64,000 nt of DNA from Caballeronia novacaledonica (lineage in GTDB: Bacteria; Pseudomonadota; Gammaproteobacteria; Burkholderiales; Burkholderiaceae), in assembly GCF_900258035.1 (NCBI RefSeq), contig NZ_OGTP01000029.1:1-64000 (forward strand). The letters are read 5' to 3'. The notes under the pieces are model-generated. The model saw only the letters and a program-made list of their open reading frames with translations. It had not been told where the DNA came from and did no database searches. The translations under genes and the position numbers were made by a program. Positions within the stretch are counted from its first letter, which is position 1. Every line of letters starts with the position of its first letter. Shown piece by piece: positions 45,722-55,164 of this stretch.

Positions 45722-46690
45722 ATGCTGAAAAAAATCGTAGTCTACAAACCCTTGCCAACCGACGTGGAAGCCTACCTTCGCGACAAAGCGGACGTAATCA
45801 ACGTCGATCCAAAAGATCAAGCCGCATTCACAGCGGCGCTAGAGCACGCTGACGGTGCCATCGGCGCAAGCATAAAGATCACCCCGTCCATGATCGAAGG
45901 CGCCAAAAACCTGAAAGCGCTGTCGACCATCTCCGTAGGCTACGATCAATTCGACGTCGATGACCTCACGCGCCGCGGCATCGTGCTCACGCACACACCC
46001 GACGTGCTCACCGAATCCACCGCCGACACCGTCTTCGCGCTGATCCTCGCAAGCGCGCGCCGCGTCGTCGAACTCGCGGAATGGGTGAAGGAAGGCCACT
46101 GGACATCGAGCATCGGCGAGGCATGTTTCGGTGTCGACGTCCAGGGCAAGACGCTCGGCATCGTGGGCCTCGGACGCATCGGCGGAGCGGTCGCACGGCG
46201 CGCCGCGCTCGGTTTTCGCATGAACGTGCTTTACACGAACCGCAGCGCGAACGAGCAGGCGGAAAAGGAATTCGGCGCGAAGCGCGTCGAGCTCGACGAA
46301 CTCCTCGCGCAATCCGATTTCGTCTGCCTGCAAGTGCCGCTTACGCCGCAGACGCGCGGGCTCATCGGCGCGAACGAGTTGAAGAAGATGAAGCAGAGCG
46401 CGATTCTGATCAACGCATCGCGCGGGCCGACCGTCGACGAAACCGCGCTCGTGGAAGCACTGAAAAACGGAACGATTCGCGGCGCGGGCCTCGACGTGTT
46501 CGAGCAGGAACCGCTGCCCGCCGGCTCGCCGCTCCTCGCGATGAAGAACGTCGTCGCGCTGCCGCATATCGGCTCGGCCACGCACGAAACGCGTCACGCG
46601 ATGGCGCGCAACGCCGCCGAAAATCTCATCGGCGCACTGGACGGCACGCTCACGCGGAACATCGTCAATCGCGGCGTGCTCGCGCGCTGA
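45722..46690 (+). CDS. kguD: 2-keto-6-phosphogluconate/2-ketogluconate reductase KguD
   Basis: A 322-residue D-2-hydroxyacid dehydrogenase. NAD(P)-binding motif GLGRIGG begins at residue 150, and the catalytic Arg234, Glu263 and His282 are in NASRGP, EQEP and PHIGSATHE. In the kgu pathway it reduces 2-keto-6-phosphogluconate to 6-phosphogluconate, which enters the Entner-Doudoroff or pentose phosphate route. The start is the ATG at 45722; it lies 33 bp after the repeat element, which separates it from the rest of the operon. Glyoxylate/hydroxypyruvate reductase is the alternative. Confidence 0.87.
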   Translation: MLKKIVVYKPLPTDVEAYLRDKADVINVDPKDQAAFTAALEHADGAIGASIKITPSMIEGAKNLKALSTISVGYDQFDVDDLTRRGIVLTHTPDVLTESTADTVFALILASARRVVELAEWVKEGHWTSSIGEACFGVDVQGKTLGIVGLGRIGGAVARRAALGFRMNVLYTNRSANEQAEKEFGAKRVELDELLAQSDFVCLQVPLTPQTRGLIGANELKKMKQSAILINASRGPTVDETALVEALKNGTIRGAGLDVFEQEPLPAGSPLLAMKNVVALPHIGSATHETRHAMARNAAENLIGALDGTLTRNIVNRGVLAR

Positions 46691-46794
46691 AAGCGTGGGG
46701 CCGGGCGGGCATGCGCTAACATGCGCGATGCGAGGAGAACGATAATGACGGCATCGCGTCCCGCCTCACGGCGAAGCGCGCGCCCACGACCACT

Positions 46795-47874
46795 ATGTCC
46801 GACGATCCCACATTGACGAACCGCCCGGCCGCATTCGGCGCGCGCCGCGCAACGATCACCGATGTCGCCCGCGAAGCCGGCACGGGCAAGACCAGCATTT
46901 CGCGCTATCTGAACGGCGAAATGGGCGTGCTGTCGCCCGACTTGCGCGAGCGCATCGAGGCGGCCATCGCGAAGCTCGACTATCGGCCGAATCAGATGGC
47001 GCGCGGCCTGAAGCGCGGGCGCAATCGCCTGATCGGCATGCTGCTCGCCGATCTGACCAATCCGTATTCCGTCGAAGTGCTGCAAGGCGTCGAGGCCGCG
47101 TGCCACGCGCTCGGCTACATGCCGCTCATCTGTCACGCCGCGAACGAGATCGACATGGAGCGGCGCTATCTGCAACTGCTGACCACCTATCGCGTCGAAG
47201 GCGTGATCGTCAACGCGCTCGGCGTGAAGGAAGAACTGCTGCAAGGCTTCGCGCAAGGCGGCATTCCCGTCGTGCTCGTCGATCGTTCGGTCGATGGTTT
47301 CATCACCGACATGGTCGGCCTCGACAATCCCGCCGCCGTGCAGCGCGCCACGCGTCATCTCGTCGACGAAGGCTTCGACGAACTGCTGTTCATCGTGCAG
47401 CCCGTCACGCACGTAAGCTCGCGGCGCATTCGTGAAGCCGCGTTTCGCGAGACCGTCGCCGCGCTCGGCGCCAGCGGCTCGACGCTCGTCATCGATCTCG
47501 CCGATGCATCGCCCGCGCTCGCGGAACTCGACACGCGGGTCGCGGCGGCGAAAGCGGCGGGCAAACGCGTCGCGCTCTTCGCGGCGAACGGGCCGGTCGC
47601 GCTGCGCGTCGCGGTGCATCTGAAGGAGCGCCACGGCGCCGACTGGCAAGCGAGCGTCGCGCTGATGTCGATCGACGATTCCGAATGGGCGCAACTCGCC
47701 GGCATGACGACCGTCCGCCAGCCGACGTACGATATCGGCCGGCGCGCGGTCGAATTCCTGCACGAGCGGCTCGGCGGCGCCGCGATGCCCGCGCGCGAAT
47801 GCCTGCTGCCGGGCGAACTCGTCGTGCGCGCATCGACGACACGGGAAACTCACCAAGCATCACAGGGAATCTGA
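46795..47874 (+). CDS. ptxS: LacI-family regulator PtxS
   Basis: A 359-residue LacI/GalR repressor. The helix-turn-helix is at about residues 20-75 (ITDVAREAGTGKTSISRYLNG, reduced here to its start and end), the hinge and a periplasmic-binding-like sensor domain follow, with FAANGPVALRVAV near 260. It closes the kgu cluster, and the palindrome before kguE matches the known PtxS operator closely, so it most likely represses kguEKTD until 2-ketogluconate binds. An upstream short frame at 46745 has a stronger ribosome binding site than this gene. Confidence 0.86.
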   Translation: MSDDPTLTNRPAAFGARRATITDVAREAGTGKTSISRYLNGEMGVLSPDLRERIEAAIAKLDYRPNQMARGLKRGRNRLIGMLLADLTNPYSVEVLQGVEAACHALGYMPLICHAANEIDMERRYLQLLTTYRVEGVIVNALGVKEELLQGFAQGGIPVVLVDRSVDGFITDMVGLDNPAAVQRATRHLVDEGFDELLFIVQPVTHVSSRRIREAAFRETVAALGASGSTLVIDLADASPALAELDTRVAAAKAAGKRVALFAANGPVALRVAVHLKERHGADWQASVALMSIDDSEWAQLAGMTTVRQPTYDIGRRAVEFLHERLGGAAMPARECLLPGELVVRASTTRETHQASQGI

Positions 47875-48666
47875 ATGGTCAGTGTTTCGACGTTGCTGAG
47901 CCTCGCGCTCGCGACGCTCATCATCGCGGCGATGCCCATCGTGCTGTACAAGAAGGTGCGGCCGCGCTTCGGCATCGTGCCGCGCGAGGCGATCCTCGGC
48001 ATCGCCGTGTTCGCGCTCTTCGCGATGGTCATCGAACGCGCGCTGCACGGCTTCGTGCTGAGCAATCCGGTCACGTCGGCGTGGCTCGCGAATCCCGCGA
48101 TATTCGTGATCTACGGCGCGATCGCGGCGGGCTTGTGCGAGGAAGTCGGACGTTTTCTCGCGATGAAATGGCTGATTTCGCGCGAGCCGGGCGCGCTCGA
48201 TCGTCACGGGCCCGCGCTCGGCTACGGCATCGGGCACGGCGGGGCGGAAGCGTGGATCGTCGGCGTGCTCGTGCAGGTGCAATGGATCGTCTACGCGGTG
48301 CTCGCGGATCGGGGTACGCTCGACTCGCACTTCGCGAGCGCGCCGCTTGAAGCGCTCGCGCGCATCCATCTGGTGCTGATGAGCCTGTCGCCGTTATCGG
48401 CGGGCATTTTCGTCGTCGAGCGGGCGAGCGCCTTCGTGTTGCAACTCGGTTTTTCCGCGCTGATGTGGCAGATGTTGCGCGAACGCTCACGCCACGCGCT
48501 CGCGTTGCTCATCGCCGCGCATGCGCTCGTCGGCTTGCCCGCCGCGCTGTTTCAGGCGCGGCTCGTGCCGCTCGTCGCCGCCGACGCCGTGTATCTCGTG
48601 CTCGGCGTGATCGTCGCGGTGGCGCTCGTGCGCTACTATCGGCGCGCCGCTGGTCGCGTCGCCTGA
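47875..48666 (+). CDS. YhfC-family intramembrane metalloprotease-like protein
   Basis: A 263-residue membrane protein with about seven hydrophobic segments. The motifs GLCEEVGR (about 82-89) and GIGHGGAEA (about 119-127) put Glu, Glu and His in membrane segments, as in YhfC/CPBP-type proteases. Its ATG directly follows the ptxS stop (TGAATG), so it is translated from the same mRNA. No link to 2-ketogluconate is known; the target is unknown. Confidence 0.75.
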   Translation: MVSVSTLLSLALATLIIAAMPIVLYKKVRPRFGIVPREAILGIAVFALFAMVIERALHGFVLSNPVTSAWLANPAIFVIYGAIAAGLCEEVGRFLAMKWLISREPGALDRHGPALGYGIGHGGAEAWIVGVLVQVQWIVYAVLADRGTLDSHFASAPLEALARIHLVLMSLSPLSAGIFVVERASAFVLQLGFSALMWQMLRERSRHALALLIAAHALVGLPAALFQARLVPLVAADAVYLVLGVIVAVALVRYYRRAAGRVA

Positions 48667-48705
48667 ACGCGAACAAGCTGGCTTCAAACCGGATTTCGAC
48701 ATCGA

Positions 48706-49071
48706 ATGGACGACTATCAATACGACTGTCCGAGCGCGGACATCGACATGCTCGCGCACGTGATCTGCGATCTCTTTCCCGAGCAGACGCAATTCGCCGA
48801 ACGCAAGGACGATGCAGGCCGGACTTCGCTCGTGATTCACTACGTGGCGATGCGCTTCGGGTCGAGCGCGCGGCGCATCACCATCGACGTGCGTTTCGAT
48901 CCGGCCGCGCTCGCGCGATATCGTGCGCTGCCGGCGCGCATGCACGCGCGCAGTTATGCGGTGCTGCGCGCCTATGTGGAAGCGACGCTCGGCTCGCTCG
49001 AAGAGATGTACGCGGACGGCCAGACCGTGCCGCGCGAAGTGGACATCGAGATGGGCGAGGACTTCGCCTAG
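48706..49071 (+). CDS. Hypothetical protein, possibly DUF3022
   Basis: A 121-residue acidic cytoplasmic protein without signal or membrane segment. Segments such as ITIDVRFDPAALARYRALP and TLGSLEEMYADGQ suggest a small alpha/beta domain. It recalls a Burkholderia family labelled DUF3022, but this was not verified. Its stop TAG lies inside a CTAG shared with the convergent gene, so the two genes overlap by 4 nt. Confidence 0.65.
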   Translation: MDDYQYDCPSADIDMLAHVICDLFPEQTQFAERKDDAGRTSLVIHYVAMRFGSSARRITIDVRFDPAALARYRALPARMHARSYAVLRAYVEATLGSLEEMYADGQTVPREVDIEMGEDFA

Positions 49072-49496
49072 GCCTCGCGATAGACCTTCGCGAAGCGCGC
49101 CGCCTTCACGACGCCATAATCGCCCGGCGCGTATTGCATGACCCAGTCGCCGGCGTCGCCGGTGAGGATGTCGCCGGCGGCGGACCGGGCGATGGAGAAG
49201 GGCTCGTGCATCTCCTTCGCGAGCACGACGCTCGGACGGTTGCGATACGTGCCCGCCTCGCCGTGCGCGATGCCGCCTTCCGGCACGTACCGGGCGTCGA
49301 AGCGCTCGCGCGACACAACCCAGCGCTCGCCGCCGCTGCCGGTGACGATCGCGTCGCCGCTCGCGTAGCGGTTCGGGCCTTCGAGACTCATGAGTTCGCC
49401 CGATGCCGCCGCAAATTCGACGGCGACGGCTTCGTCTTTCACGACGCGGCGCGCGGCGGGATCGGTGGCGAGGTCGAGGTTTGACAGATGGAGCAT
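49068..49496 (-). CDS. PGDYG-domain protein of unknown function
   Basis: A 142-residue protein ending in the motif PGDYGVV and KAARFAKVYREA, the hallmark of the PGDYG family. The rest is beta-rich with GERWVVSRERFDARYVPEGG near the middle. No signal peptide. The function of the family is unknown. The ATG at 49496 is chosen because the longer frame upstream runs into the Spy-like gene. Stop codon overlaps that of the convergent gene through a CTAG. Confidence 0.7.
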   Translation of the reverse strand: MLHLSNLDLATDPAARRVVKDEAVAVEFAAASGELMSLEGPNRYASGDAIVTGSGGERWVVSRERFDARYVPEGGIAHGEAGTYRNRPSVVLAKEMHEPFSIARSAAGDILTGDAGDWVMQYAPGDYGVVKAARFAKVYREA

Positions 49497-49567
49497 GGTG
49501 CGATCCGGAGTGACGTTGGCGGAGCGGGATCGTAACGGCATTCGCGCCATTTTGCACCCGGCGGACG

Positions 49568-49599
49568 AAAAAAAGCCCGCATCGCGCGATGCGGGCTTT
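49568..49599 (-). terminator. Intrinsic terminator after the Spy-like gene
   Basis: A 13-bp stem (49572-49584 with 49587-49599) is read on the minus strand and followed by seven T residues. It ends the Spy-like transcript 17 nt after its stop. Confidence 0.85.
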
Positions 49600-49615
49600 C
49601 CGGTTCGGCAAACGC

Positions 49616-50134
49616 TCAGGGCTTGGTCGCCGAAGCCGCGTCCGCACCCGCCGCATGCGGCCGGCGATGCGCGTGAGTGCGCTTCGACTTGCCGTGCTCG
49701 TCGCGGAAACTCGTATCGGCGAGCTTCTTCTGTTCGGGCGAAAGGCTCGCGTAAAGCGGCTCGAAAGCTTCGACGAGGCGCTTCGTGCCGTCCGCGTTCG
49801 CTTGCGTGATCTGCTCGTATTGCTTCATGTCGTCGAGCGCGGACATGGTCTCGCGCTGCGCAATGCGCTGGCGATACAGATCCGCCATCGTGCGGCCGTT
49901 GTCGCGCATCACGTCGGCGAACTTCGACCACTGATCTTCCTGCTGCGGCGTGATCTTGAGGCTCGAATGCAGATCCGCGATACGCTCTTCGACGCGCGCT
50001 TCGCGCTTGCTCGCGCCCGGAGCGGATGCCGCGGCCTGCGCGGCAGGCGCCGATGCCGAAGCGGGCGCCGACGTCTGCGCGAAAACCGGGCTCAATGCGC
50101 ACAATGCGGCCAATGCAACGAGTGTTCTTTTCAT
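49616..50134 (-). CDS. Spy/CpxP-like periplasmic protein
   Basis: A 172-residue periplasmic protein with a signal peptide cleaved near VFAQ (residue 20), an Ala/Ser/Pro linker, and a helical domain with LTxxQ-type motifs (LKITPQQEDQW near 58, LSPEQKKLAD near 135). Spy/CpxP proteins act as ATP-independent chaperones or as envelope-stress sensors. The C-terminus is His/Lys/Arg-rich. It is followed by a strong intrinsic terminator and preceded by a divergent LysR gene. Confidence 0.82.
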   Translation of the reverse strand: MKRTLVALAALCALSPVFAQTSAPASASAPAAQAAASAPGASKREARVEERIADLHSSLKITPQQEDQWSKFADVMRDNGRTMADLYRQRIAQRETMSALDDMKQYEQITQANADGTKRLVEAFEPLYASLSPEQKKLADTSFRDEHGKSKRTHAHRRPHAAGADAASATKP

Positions 50135-50298
50135 TCGGGTTACCTTCGATCGATATGGAAAGCGGCGTGCTTCGTTAGCCGCGCTGAAAGGCAGCGCGAT
50201 GAGCACGCCATCGGCGGATATTAGTATCACGATTGCATGCGAATTCGCCTGCATTGCCACAACTGCTTACATTCGAAACGTCTCTGGAAAATAACGCA

Positions 50299-51189
50299 GT
50301 GGATACCTTGTTGAGCATGCGGGTCTTTGTCGCGATCGTCGAGGCCGGGAGCCTGAGCGCGGCGGCCGAGCGCTTTTCGATCTCCGCGCCGATGGCGGGC
50401 AAGCATCTGCAGGCGCTGGAAGCGCGGCTCGATGCGCGTCTTCTCGTGCGCACGACGCGGCGTCAGAGTTTGACCGAGATCGGCCGCGAATACTACGAGC
50501 GCTGCCGCCGTATTCTGTCGGAAGTCGATGACGCCGATTCACTCGCCGAATCGATGAGCGCGACGCCGCGCGGCGTACTGCGCGTGACGGTGCCGCTCAC
50601 GTACGGCGTGCAGTTCGTCACGCCCGCCGTGACCGAGTTCCTCGCGGCATTCACGCAGATCAGCGTCGAGCTCGATCTGACCAACCGCGTGGTCGATATC
50701 GTGGAAGAGGGTTTCGATGCCGCCGTGCGCATCGGCGCGCTGGCCGATTCGAGCTTCGTCGCGCGTCCGCTCAAACCGTATGCGATGACGGTGTGCGCAT
50801 CGCCGTCCTATCTCGCGCGAGCGGGCACGCCCGCGACGCCAGCCGATCTCGCGAGTCACGAGTGCCTGGGTTTCGTGCATCTGGGCCGCGAGGCGGGCTG
50901 GCGGCTCGAAGGCGAGGACGAAGCGATGCACGCGCATCGCACGCAGTCCGCGCGCTTTCGTGCGAACAACGGACAGGCGCTCAAGAAGGCGGCGCTCGCG
51001 GGATTCGGTCTCGTGCTTCAGCCGCATGCGCTCGTTGAAGACGAGCTAAAAAGCGGCACGCTCGTCGCGGTGCTCCAGAATTGCCTGCCGAAACCTTCGC
51101 CCGCGCATCTCGTCTATCCACGCGATACGCGCGCAACGCCCAAGCTCGCGAGCTTCGTCGATTTCATGATGACGAAGCTAGGCGTCTGA
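50299..51189 (+). CDS. LysR-family transcriptional regulator
   Basis: A 296-residue LysR regulator starting VDTLLSMRVFVAIVEAGS, the pattern of the large Burkholderia subgroup that starts MDTLxSMRVF. HTH is at about 15-70 and the effector domain from about 90. The GTG at 50299 matches that subgroup start; the frame stays open upstream. Divergent from the Spy-like gene with 164 bp between. The target is unknown; the Spy-like gene is one candidate. Confidence 0.85.
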   Translation: MDTLLSMRVFVAIVEAGSLSAAAERFSISAPMAGKHLQALEARLDARLLVRTTRRQSLTEIGREYYERCRRILSEVDDADSLAESMSATPRGVLRVTVPLTYGVQFVTPAVTEFLAAFTQISVELDLTNRVVDIVEEGFDAAVRIGALADSSFVARPLKPYAMTVCASPSYLARAGTPATPADLASHECLGFVHLGREAGWRLEGEDEAMHAHRTQSARFRANNGQALKKAALAGFGLVLQPHALVEDELKSGTLVAVLQNCLPKPSPAHLVYPRDTRATPKLASFVDFMMTKLGV

Positions 51190-51222
51190 CGAAGGTTCGT
51201 TTCGCAATGTCTCGGCGATAAT

Positions 51223-51286
51223 GCAAAACACAAAACGCCGGATGCCAGATGGCATTCAAAACGCATAGCGCAAAACACAAAATGCC
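51223..51286 (+). repeat. Short A-rich direct and inverted repeats before the Lrp gene
   Basis: GCAAAACACAAAACGCC (51223-51239) recurs as GCAAAACACAAAATGCC (51270-51286). Between them GGATGCCAGATGGCATTC forms a small palindrome. Similar GCATTTTGC and ATGCCAGAT motifs occur at 42692 and 60493. Confidence 0.5.
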
Positions 51287-51301
51287 AACGGAGACGCCTA
51301 C

Positions 51302-51757
51302 ATGAGACCACCGCGCCTCGACCAGCTCGACGACATCGATCGCAATCTTGTCGCGCTCTTGCAGATGAACGCGCGGGAGAGCGTCGCGAATCTCGCGCGG
51401 CAACTGGGCGTCGCGCGCACGACGGTGATCGCGCGCATTGCGCGGCTCGAAAAGAACAACGTGATCGCCGGCTATGGCGTGCGGCTCGGGCAGGACGTCC
51501 TCGACGCGAGCATTCAGGCTTATGTCGGCATCAAGCTCACGCCCAAGTTCGGCCGCGATCTGCAAAAGCGCTTTGCGCGCATGCCGGAGATTCAGTTGCT
51601 CTGCGCGGTGAGCGGCGAGTTCGATTACGTCGCGTGGCTGCGCGCCGATTCGCCCGACCGGCTGAACGATCTGCTCGACGAAATCGGCGCGCTGGAAGGC
51701 GTCGAGCGGACGACGACCTCCATCATCCTCGCGCGGAAGATCGATCGCGCCGGCTGA
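51302..51757 (+). CDS. Lrp/AsnC-family regulator
   Basis: A 151-residue Lrp/AsnC protein: HTH at about 8-60 (LDDIDRNLVALLQMNAR, then VANLARQLGVARTTVIARI) and a RAM effector domain (about 70-140) with VSGEFDYVAWL. Such proteins bind amino acids and often control a neighbouring amino-acid enzyme; the saccharopine dehydrogenase-like gene begins 159 bp downstream in the same direction. Confidence 0.87.
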   Translation: MRPPRLDQLDDIDRNLVALLQMNARESVANLARQLGVARTTVIARIARLEKNNVIAGYGVRLGQDVLDASIQAYVGIKLTPKFGRDLQKRFARMPEIQLLCAVSGEFDYVAWLRADSPDRLNDLLDEIGALEGVERTTTSIILARKIDRAG

Positions 51758-51916
51758 GCGCGTGCGCTGCACATTGCAGCGTTCGATCGTCGGAATGACG
51801 AAAATCATCGTCGAAGCGCATCATTTTGCGTCTAGGATCAGTATTCCCGCGCTCCTAAACTGTGTGAAGAAGGACATCGGATTGACCCGCCATCCGCACA
51901 CACCAAGGAGATGAAT

Positions 51917-53026
51917 ATGAAAGTGGCCCTCGTCGGCGCCGGATTGATCGGTCAGAGCATTGCCCATTTGCTGCGTGAAACGGGGGACTTCGAAGTCGTC
52001 GCGTTCGATCGCGACGAGCACGCGCTCGCGCTGCTCGAGGCGCAAGGCATCCCGACGCGCCGCGTCGATTCCGCCGATACGCCCGCGCTGCGCCAGGCGC
52101 TGGTCGGCTTCGATGCGCTCGTCAACGCGCTGCCGTATTACCTCGCGATCAATGTCGCGTCGGCGGCGAAAGCGGCGGGCGTGCATTATTTCGATCTGAC
52201 CGAGGACGTGCGCGCGACCCACGCGATCCGCGCGATCGCCGACGATTCCGAGCTCGCGTTCATGCCGCAATGCGGCCTCGCGCCGGGCTTCATCGGCATC
52301 GTCGCGCACGATCTGGCAAAGCGTCTCGACGACGTGCGCGAAGTGAAGATGCGTGTCGGCGCGCTGCCCGAGTTTCCGACGAACGCGCTGAAGTACAACC
52401 TGACGTGGAGTATCGACGGCCTTATTAATGAATATTGCCAGCCGTGCGAGGCGATCCGCGAAGGGCGCACGCAATGGGTGCAGCCGCTCGAAGGCGTCGA
52501 ACATTTTTCGCTCGACGGCACCGAGTACGAGGCGTTCAATACGTCGGGCGGACTCGGCACGCTATGCGAAACGCTCGCGGGAAAGGTCGAGACGCTCGAC
52601 TACAAATCGGTGCGCTATCCGGGTCATCGCGACCTGATGAAGTTCCTGCTCGACGATCTGCGCATGTCCACGGACCGCGACGGCCTCAAGACGATGCTGA
52701 AGCGCGCGGTGCCCTCGACGGCGCAGGATGTCGTGCTGATTTTCGTCACCGTGACGGGCATGCGTCGCGGGCAACTCGTGCAGGACGTGTTCACGCGCAA
52801 GATCTTCGCGAAGGACGTGTGCGGCGTGCCGATGAGCGCGATCCAGATCACGACCGCCGGCGCGATCTGCGCGGAACTCGATCTGTTCCGTGAAGGCGCG
52901 CTGCCGCAAAGCGGCTTCGTGCGTCAGGAGCAGGTGCCGCTCGGCGCATTCCTCAATAACCGCTTCGGCAAGCTGTACGAAGGCGCGAACGCGGTCGCGA
53001 CGGCGCGCCAGCTCGCCGCCGCTTAA
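51917..53026 (+). CDS. Saccharopine dehydrogenase-like oxidoreductase
   Basis: A 369-residue enzyme with an N-terminal Rossmann fold (MKVALVGAGLIGQS) and the saccharopine dehydrogenase C-terminal domain. The resemblance is to LYS9/lysine 6-dehydrogenase-type enzymes, but the substrate cannot be deduced. GGAG lies 7 nt before the second ATG (51917), better spaced than the first (51911). The Lrp gene upstream suggests control by an amino acid. Its TAA shares a TTAA with the stop of the convergent ATPase gene. Confidence 0.78.
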   Translation: MKVALVGAGLIGQSIAHLLRETGDFEVVAFDRDEHALALLEAQGIPTRRVDSADTPALRQALVGFDALVNALPYYLAINVASAAKAAGVHYFDLTEDVRATHAIRAIADDSELAFMPQCGLAPGFIGIVAHDLAKRLDDVREVKMRVGALPEFPTNALKYNLTWSIDGLINEYCQPCEAIREGRTQWVQPLEGVEHFSLDGTEYEAFNTSGGLGTLCETLAGKVETLDYKSVRYPGHRDLMKFLLDDLRMSTDRDGLKTMLKRAVPSTAQDVVLIFVTVTGMRRGQLVQDVFTRKIFAKDVCGVPMSAIQITTAGAICAELDLFREGALPQSGFVRQEQVPLGAFLNNRFGKLYEGANAVATARQLAAA

Positions 53027-53601
53027 GCGACGAGGCGTGCGAGCAGTTCGTCGCACGCCTGACCGGACGGCGCCGTGTTGTCGAACATGACGAGCGTCTG
53101 CGCGAGCGCCGCGTCCGGCACGAAAAGGCGCTGACGATATTCCTCCCAATGCGCGAGCTTGTACGCATCGTTCGGATCGCCACGCGCGACGATACGCTCG
53201 CGCGCCACGTTCTCCTGCACATGCACCCAGACGACGCGAATGGCGACGTCGTCATCGATGCCGAGCCATGCGCGATCGAAGAGGCGCGACGTGCGCACTT
53301 CGCGCGTGAGCGGCGCGACGATCACGACACTCACGCCGAGCGCGAGATTTTCAGCGGCGGTATCGACGAGACAGCGATACTCCGGATCGCGAAAATGTTC
53401 GATGAAAAGCGGACTGTCCCGGTCGTGCGGGTCGCCCGTCAGCGCACCGATCGCCGCCGCGCTATAGGCGCCGTAGAGCGTGTCCTTGTCGAGCAGGCAG
53501 AAGGGCTCGCCGGCCACCTGCATGAGCGGCGCAAAGAGCCGCCTGGCGAGCGTCGTCTTGCCGGTGCCGGCATGGCCGCAGAAGAAGATCAGATGCTTCA
53601 C
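53023..53601 (-). CDS. P-loop NTPase/kinase-like protein
   Basis: A 192-residue ATP-binding protein with Walker A GHAGTGKTT at the start (about 9-17) and an LDKDTLYG-type second motif. It resembles small zeta/chloramphenicol-phosphotransferase-like kinases, but no substrate motif was recognised. The GTG at 53601 gives MKHLIFF directly before the P-loop; a TTG 15 nt earlier is possible. It follows the antiporter gene on the same strand after 30 bp and overlaps the convergent dehydrogenase gene by 4 nt. Confidence 0.65.
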   Translation of the reverse strand: MKHLIFFCGHAGTGKTTLARRLFAPLMQVAGEPFCLLDKDTLYGAYSAAAIGALTGDPHDRDSPLFIEHFRDPEYRCLVDTAAENLALGVSVVIVAPLTREVRTSRLFDRAWLGIDDDVAIRVVWVHVQENVARERIVARGDPNDAYKLAHWEEYRQRLFVPDAALAQTLVMFDNTAPSGQACDELLARLVA

Positions 53602-53631
53602 GCGTGATCGGTCCAAAAAAGAAAGGGCGAA

Positions 53632-54945
<1,314 letters not shown>

Positions 54946-55164
54946 GAATGCCTTCGGGTTTCGTGTGCCGATGGTTGGACGGACCGCGCGACGTGGCGCG
55001 CGTCACATTCATGACATCGACAGCACGCGCCATGCCTGTTTTACTTTTGCGCGCTTCGGGCAGGGCCGCTGCCTCGCGGTTCACTTGCGCGTAAGATGCA
55101 TTTCGATCCTTGTAGCGCGATTCGTCATCCGCTTCATTCGCTTCATTCGAACGGAGAATCCAGC

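Noticed and set aside
45128-45820. Several open frames inside repeat copy A
   Set aside because: They lie in the inverted-repeat element, run on both strands, and differ from copy B without third-position bias, so they are not called as genes.
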